From contig JALTZH010000253.1 of the NCBI GenBank assembly GCA_027051265.1, positions 1 through 7,987 on the forward strand: a stretch of 7,987 nt of DNA, in the 5' to 3' direction. The notes below the pieces were generated by a model. It saw only the letters and a list, made by a program, of their open reading frames with translations, had not been told where the DNA came from and did no database searches. Positions 6,901 to 7,987 of this stretch are shown in pieces (position 1 is the first letter of the stretch; each line of letters begins with the position of its first letter). The DNA comes from an archaeon (GTDB lineage Archaea > Hydrothermarchaeota > Hydrothermarchaeia > JALTZZ01 > JALUTC01). A program made the position numbers and the translations under genes.

Positions 6901-7706
6901 TTAATAAACGAGAAAATCTACATTTTTTATTCTTTTCAATTCTTTTATAGCTCTAAGACATAAGTCCCTTTCTTCTCTTCTAATTATATCTTTAACAGAA
7001 CCGTTACCAAGAAAACTTTTAAGACCCCTAATTATACAGACGGGTATCCTCTCATCCGCTTCACCAAATACGAGATTAGCAATTCCAGCTATATTGTCAG
7101 CTACACATACTATTGTACTCTTTAATGTTCTACCATATATATCTCTATGACCCCTTCTATCATAAATAGATATTATACCACTAGAACCTATTGATGTTCC
7201 TACAGATCCGATTCTGAACGGTCTTCCTATTGAATCTATAATTAAAACAGCGACTCTTTTGCCTGATAATCTCTCGAGTTCTTTTCTTATTGCTCTCGCA
7301 ACATCATCAGGATTTTCTGGTAAAAGTTTAACTTTTCCTTCCTCAACGTTACTTTCATCTATGCCTGCATTTGCGCATACAAATCCATGTTTTGTTTTAA
7401 CAAGCAGAAAATTTTTTGATAGGATTAATATTTCACTAGATTCTCGAAGTATTAGTTCTATAATTCTTGGATCTTTTCCTGTAATTTTTGAAAGTTCTAA
7501 AGCTTTTTGACTAGGAACAATGTCGTTTAAATGAATAACTCTACCTTGCGCTTTTGAGACGATTTTTTCTGTTATTACAACTATATCTCCATCTTCAAGC
7601 TTTAATCCTTTTTTTTTATGGATTCAAAAATTATCTTAGCTAAATTATCTCCTTTTTTTATCATTGGAATATTATCTATAGGTATTATTTCGATTTTATT
7701 TTTCAT
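6901..7706 (-). CDS. cofE: Coenzyme F420-0:L-glutamate ligase CofE, split by a frameshift at an A9 run
   Basis: CofE adds gamma-linked glutamate to F420-0 using GTP, the last step of coenzyme F420 synthesis. Reading from the ATG at 7706 gives MKNKIEIIPIDNIPMIKKGDN and then, after a run of lysines, a stop at residue 35. The remaining frame runs open for 235 codons to a TAA at 6901-6903. It has GLKLEDGDIVVITEKIVSKA, NAGIDESNVEEG (from 113), IIDSIGRPFR (156-165), the D-I-YGR motif (189-193) and CVADNIAGIANL. D117 and D158 correspond in spacing (41 residues) to the metal-binding Asp109 and Asp150 of the Archaeoglobus enzyme; S159 replaces its Thr151. Joining the frames gives 268 residues, close to the family's ~250. 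The large part has no usable start codon, so gene finders will probably miss it. The start overlaps the PRC-barrel gene by 11 bases. Family assignment is very secure; whether the gene is intact is not. Confidence 0.9.
7608..7617 (-). other. Frameshift point in cofE (A9 run followed by G)
   Basis: The coding strand reads ATA AAA AAA AAG GAT TAA in the starting frame. The CofE frame continues as GGA TTA AAG, which is reached by one extra A or by a -1 slip on A_AAA_AAG. That heptamer is in the correct phase and is the classic dnaX-type slippery site; A_AAA_AAT is the site known in the Sulfolobus fucosidase gene. The zero-frame stop follows two codons later. I see no clear downstream hairpin or upstream Shine-Dalgarno-like stimulator. 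Confidence 0.8.
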
Positions 7707-7944
7707 ATAATACTACGTAATCCATTATATTTCTAACATAACTAAATGGTATCAATAAATTGCCGGATTCATCACTTTTGAAATATGTTGAAATCTCTCC
7801 TTTTCTTGGCTTAACAACCAATAATAATATTCTGCCTGAGGAAGTTTCAAAATCTATATCAACAATATTTCCAACAATTATACCACTTTCCGTTATTACT
7901 TGTTTTCCGATCAATTCAGAGCATAGAATTTTCTCTTCATTCAT
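7696..7944 (-). CDS. Small PRC-barrel domain protein
   Basis: An 82-residue stand-alone PRC-barrel. The pattern is LIGKQVITESGIIVGNIVDIDF (11-32), then a DFETSSGRILLLVV strand-turn-strand, and IPFSYVRNIMDYVVL at the end. These fit the family's L-x-G-K-x-V, G-x-x-V-G-x-V-x-D and C-terminal I-P-x-x-x-V-x-x-I-x-D-x-V-x-L features. PRC-barrels occur in RimM and in photosynthetic reaction centre H subunits, and single-domain archaeal copies are common, but their function is not established. It has no signal or membrane segment. It precedes cofE with an 11-base overlap, so the two are probably co-translated; a role in F420 metabolism would be guilt by association only. The ATG at 7944 is preferred because it gives the family's normal N-terminus; the upstream 43 bases are AT-rich with no Shine-Dalgarno. 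Confidence 0.9.
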   Translation of the reverse strand: MNEEKILCSELIGKQVITESGIIVGNIVDIDFETSSGRILLLVVKPRKGEISTYFKSDESGNLLIPFSYVRNIMDYVVLYEK

Positions 7945-7987
7945 AATTTATATATTAATTATCCTGCAAAAAATAAGATATAATAGC

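Noticed and set aside
7259-7510. Plus-strand open frame of 83 codons
   Set aside because: It is antisense to conserved CofE sequence, is Ser/Phe-rich without family features, and is a shadow of cofE.

Overview
The window looks like chromosomal DNA from an AT-rich archaeon. The evidence is a two-subunit-style coenzyme F420 ligase (CofE) next to a small archaeal PRC-barrel protein, heavy use of AGA and ATA codons, start codons without Shine-Dalgarno sequences, and TATA-like boxes a short distance upstream of genes. F420 biosynthesis also occurs in some bacteria, so the domain assignment is an inference, and the sequence does not fix a lineage.

Left part (1-4196, minus strand): a type I CRISPR-Cas interference operon, transcribed right to left as cas8-like, cas7, cas5, cas3, with cas3 running off the left edge. 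The order and the HD domain fused to the Cas3 helicase suggest I-B or a close relative. cas8/cas7 and cas5/cas3 overlap by ATGA. cas7 and cas5 are separated by 125 bases holding an inverted repeat and a possible promoter. The window contains no cas6, cas1, cas2, cas4 or CRISPR array. The large subunit is so divergent that it is identified mainly by position.

Middle part (4197-6867, plus strand): a 189-base divergent intergenic region, then a nucleotide-sugar 6-dehydrogenase of the UDP-GlcNAc/ManNAc/glucose dehydrogenase family, then a 362-residue all-helical protein whose C-terminus matches the DUF1641 pattern. A perfect 8-bp hairpin lies between this pair and the converging genes.

Right part (6901-7944, minus strand): a PRC-barrel gene overlapping cofE. 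cofE is not visible as an ordinary ORF because its first 33 codons and remaining 235 codons are in different frames, joined at a run of nine A's. cas7 has the same kind of lesion at a run of six A's. In both genes one extra A in the mRNA, or a -1 ribosomal slip, rebuilds a full family-like protein. Whether this is real mutation, homopolymer sequencing error, or programmed slippage is the most important open question in the window.
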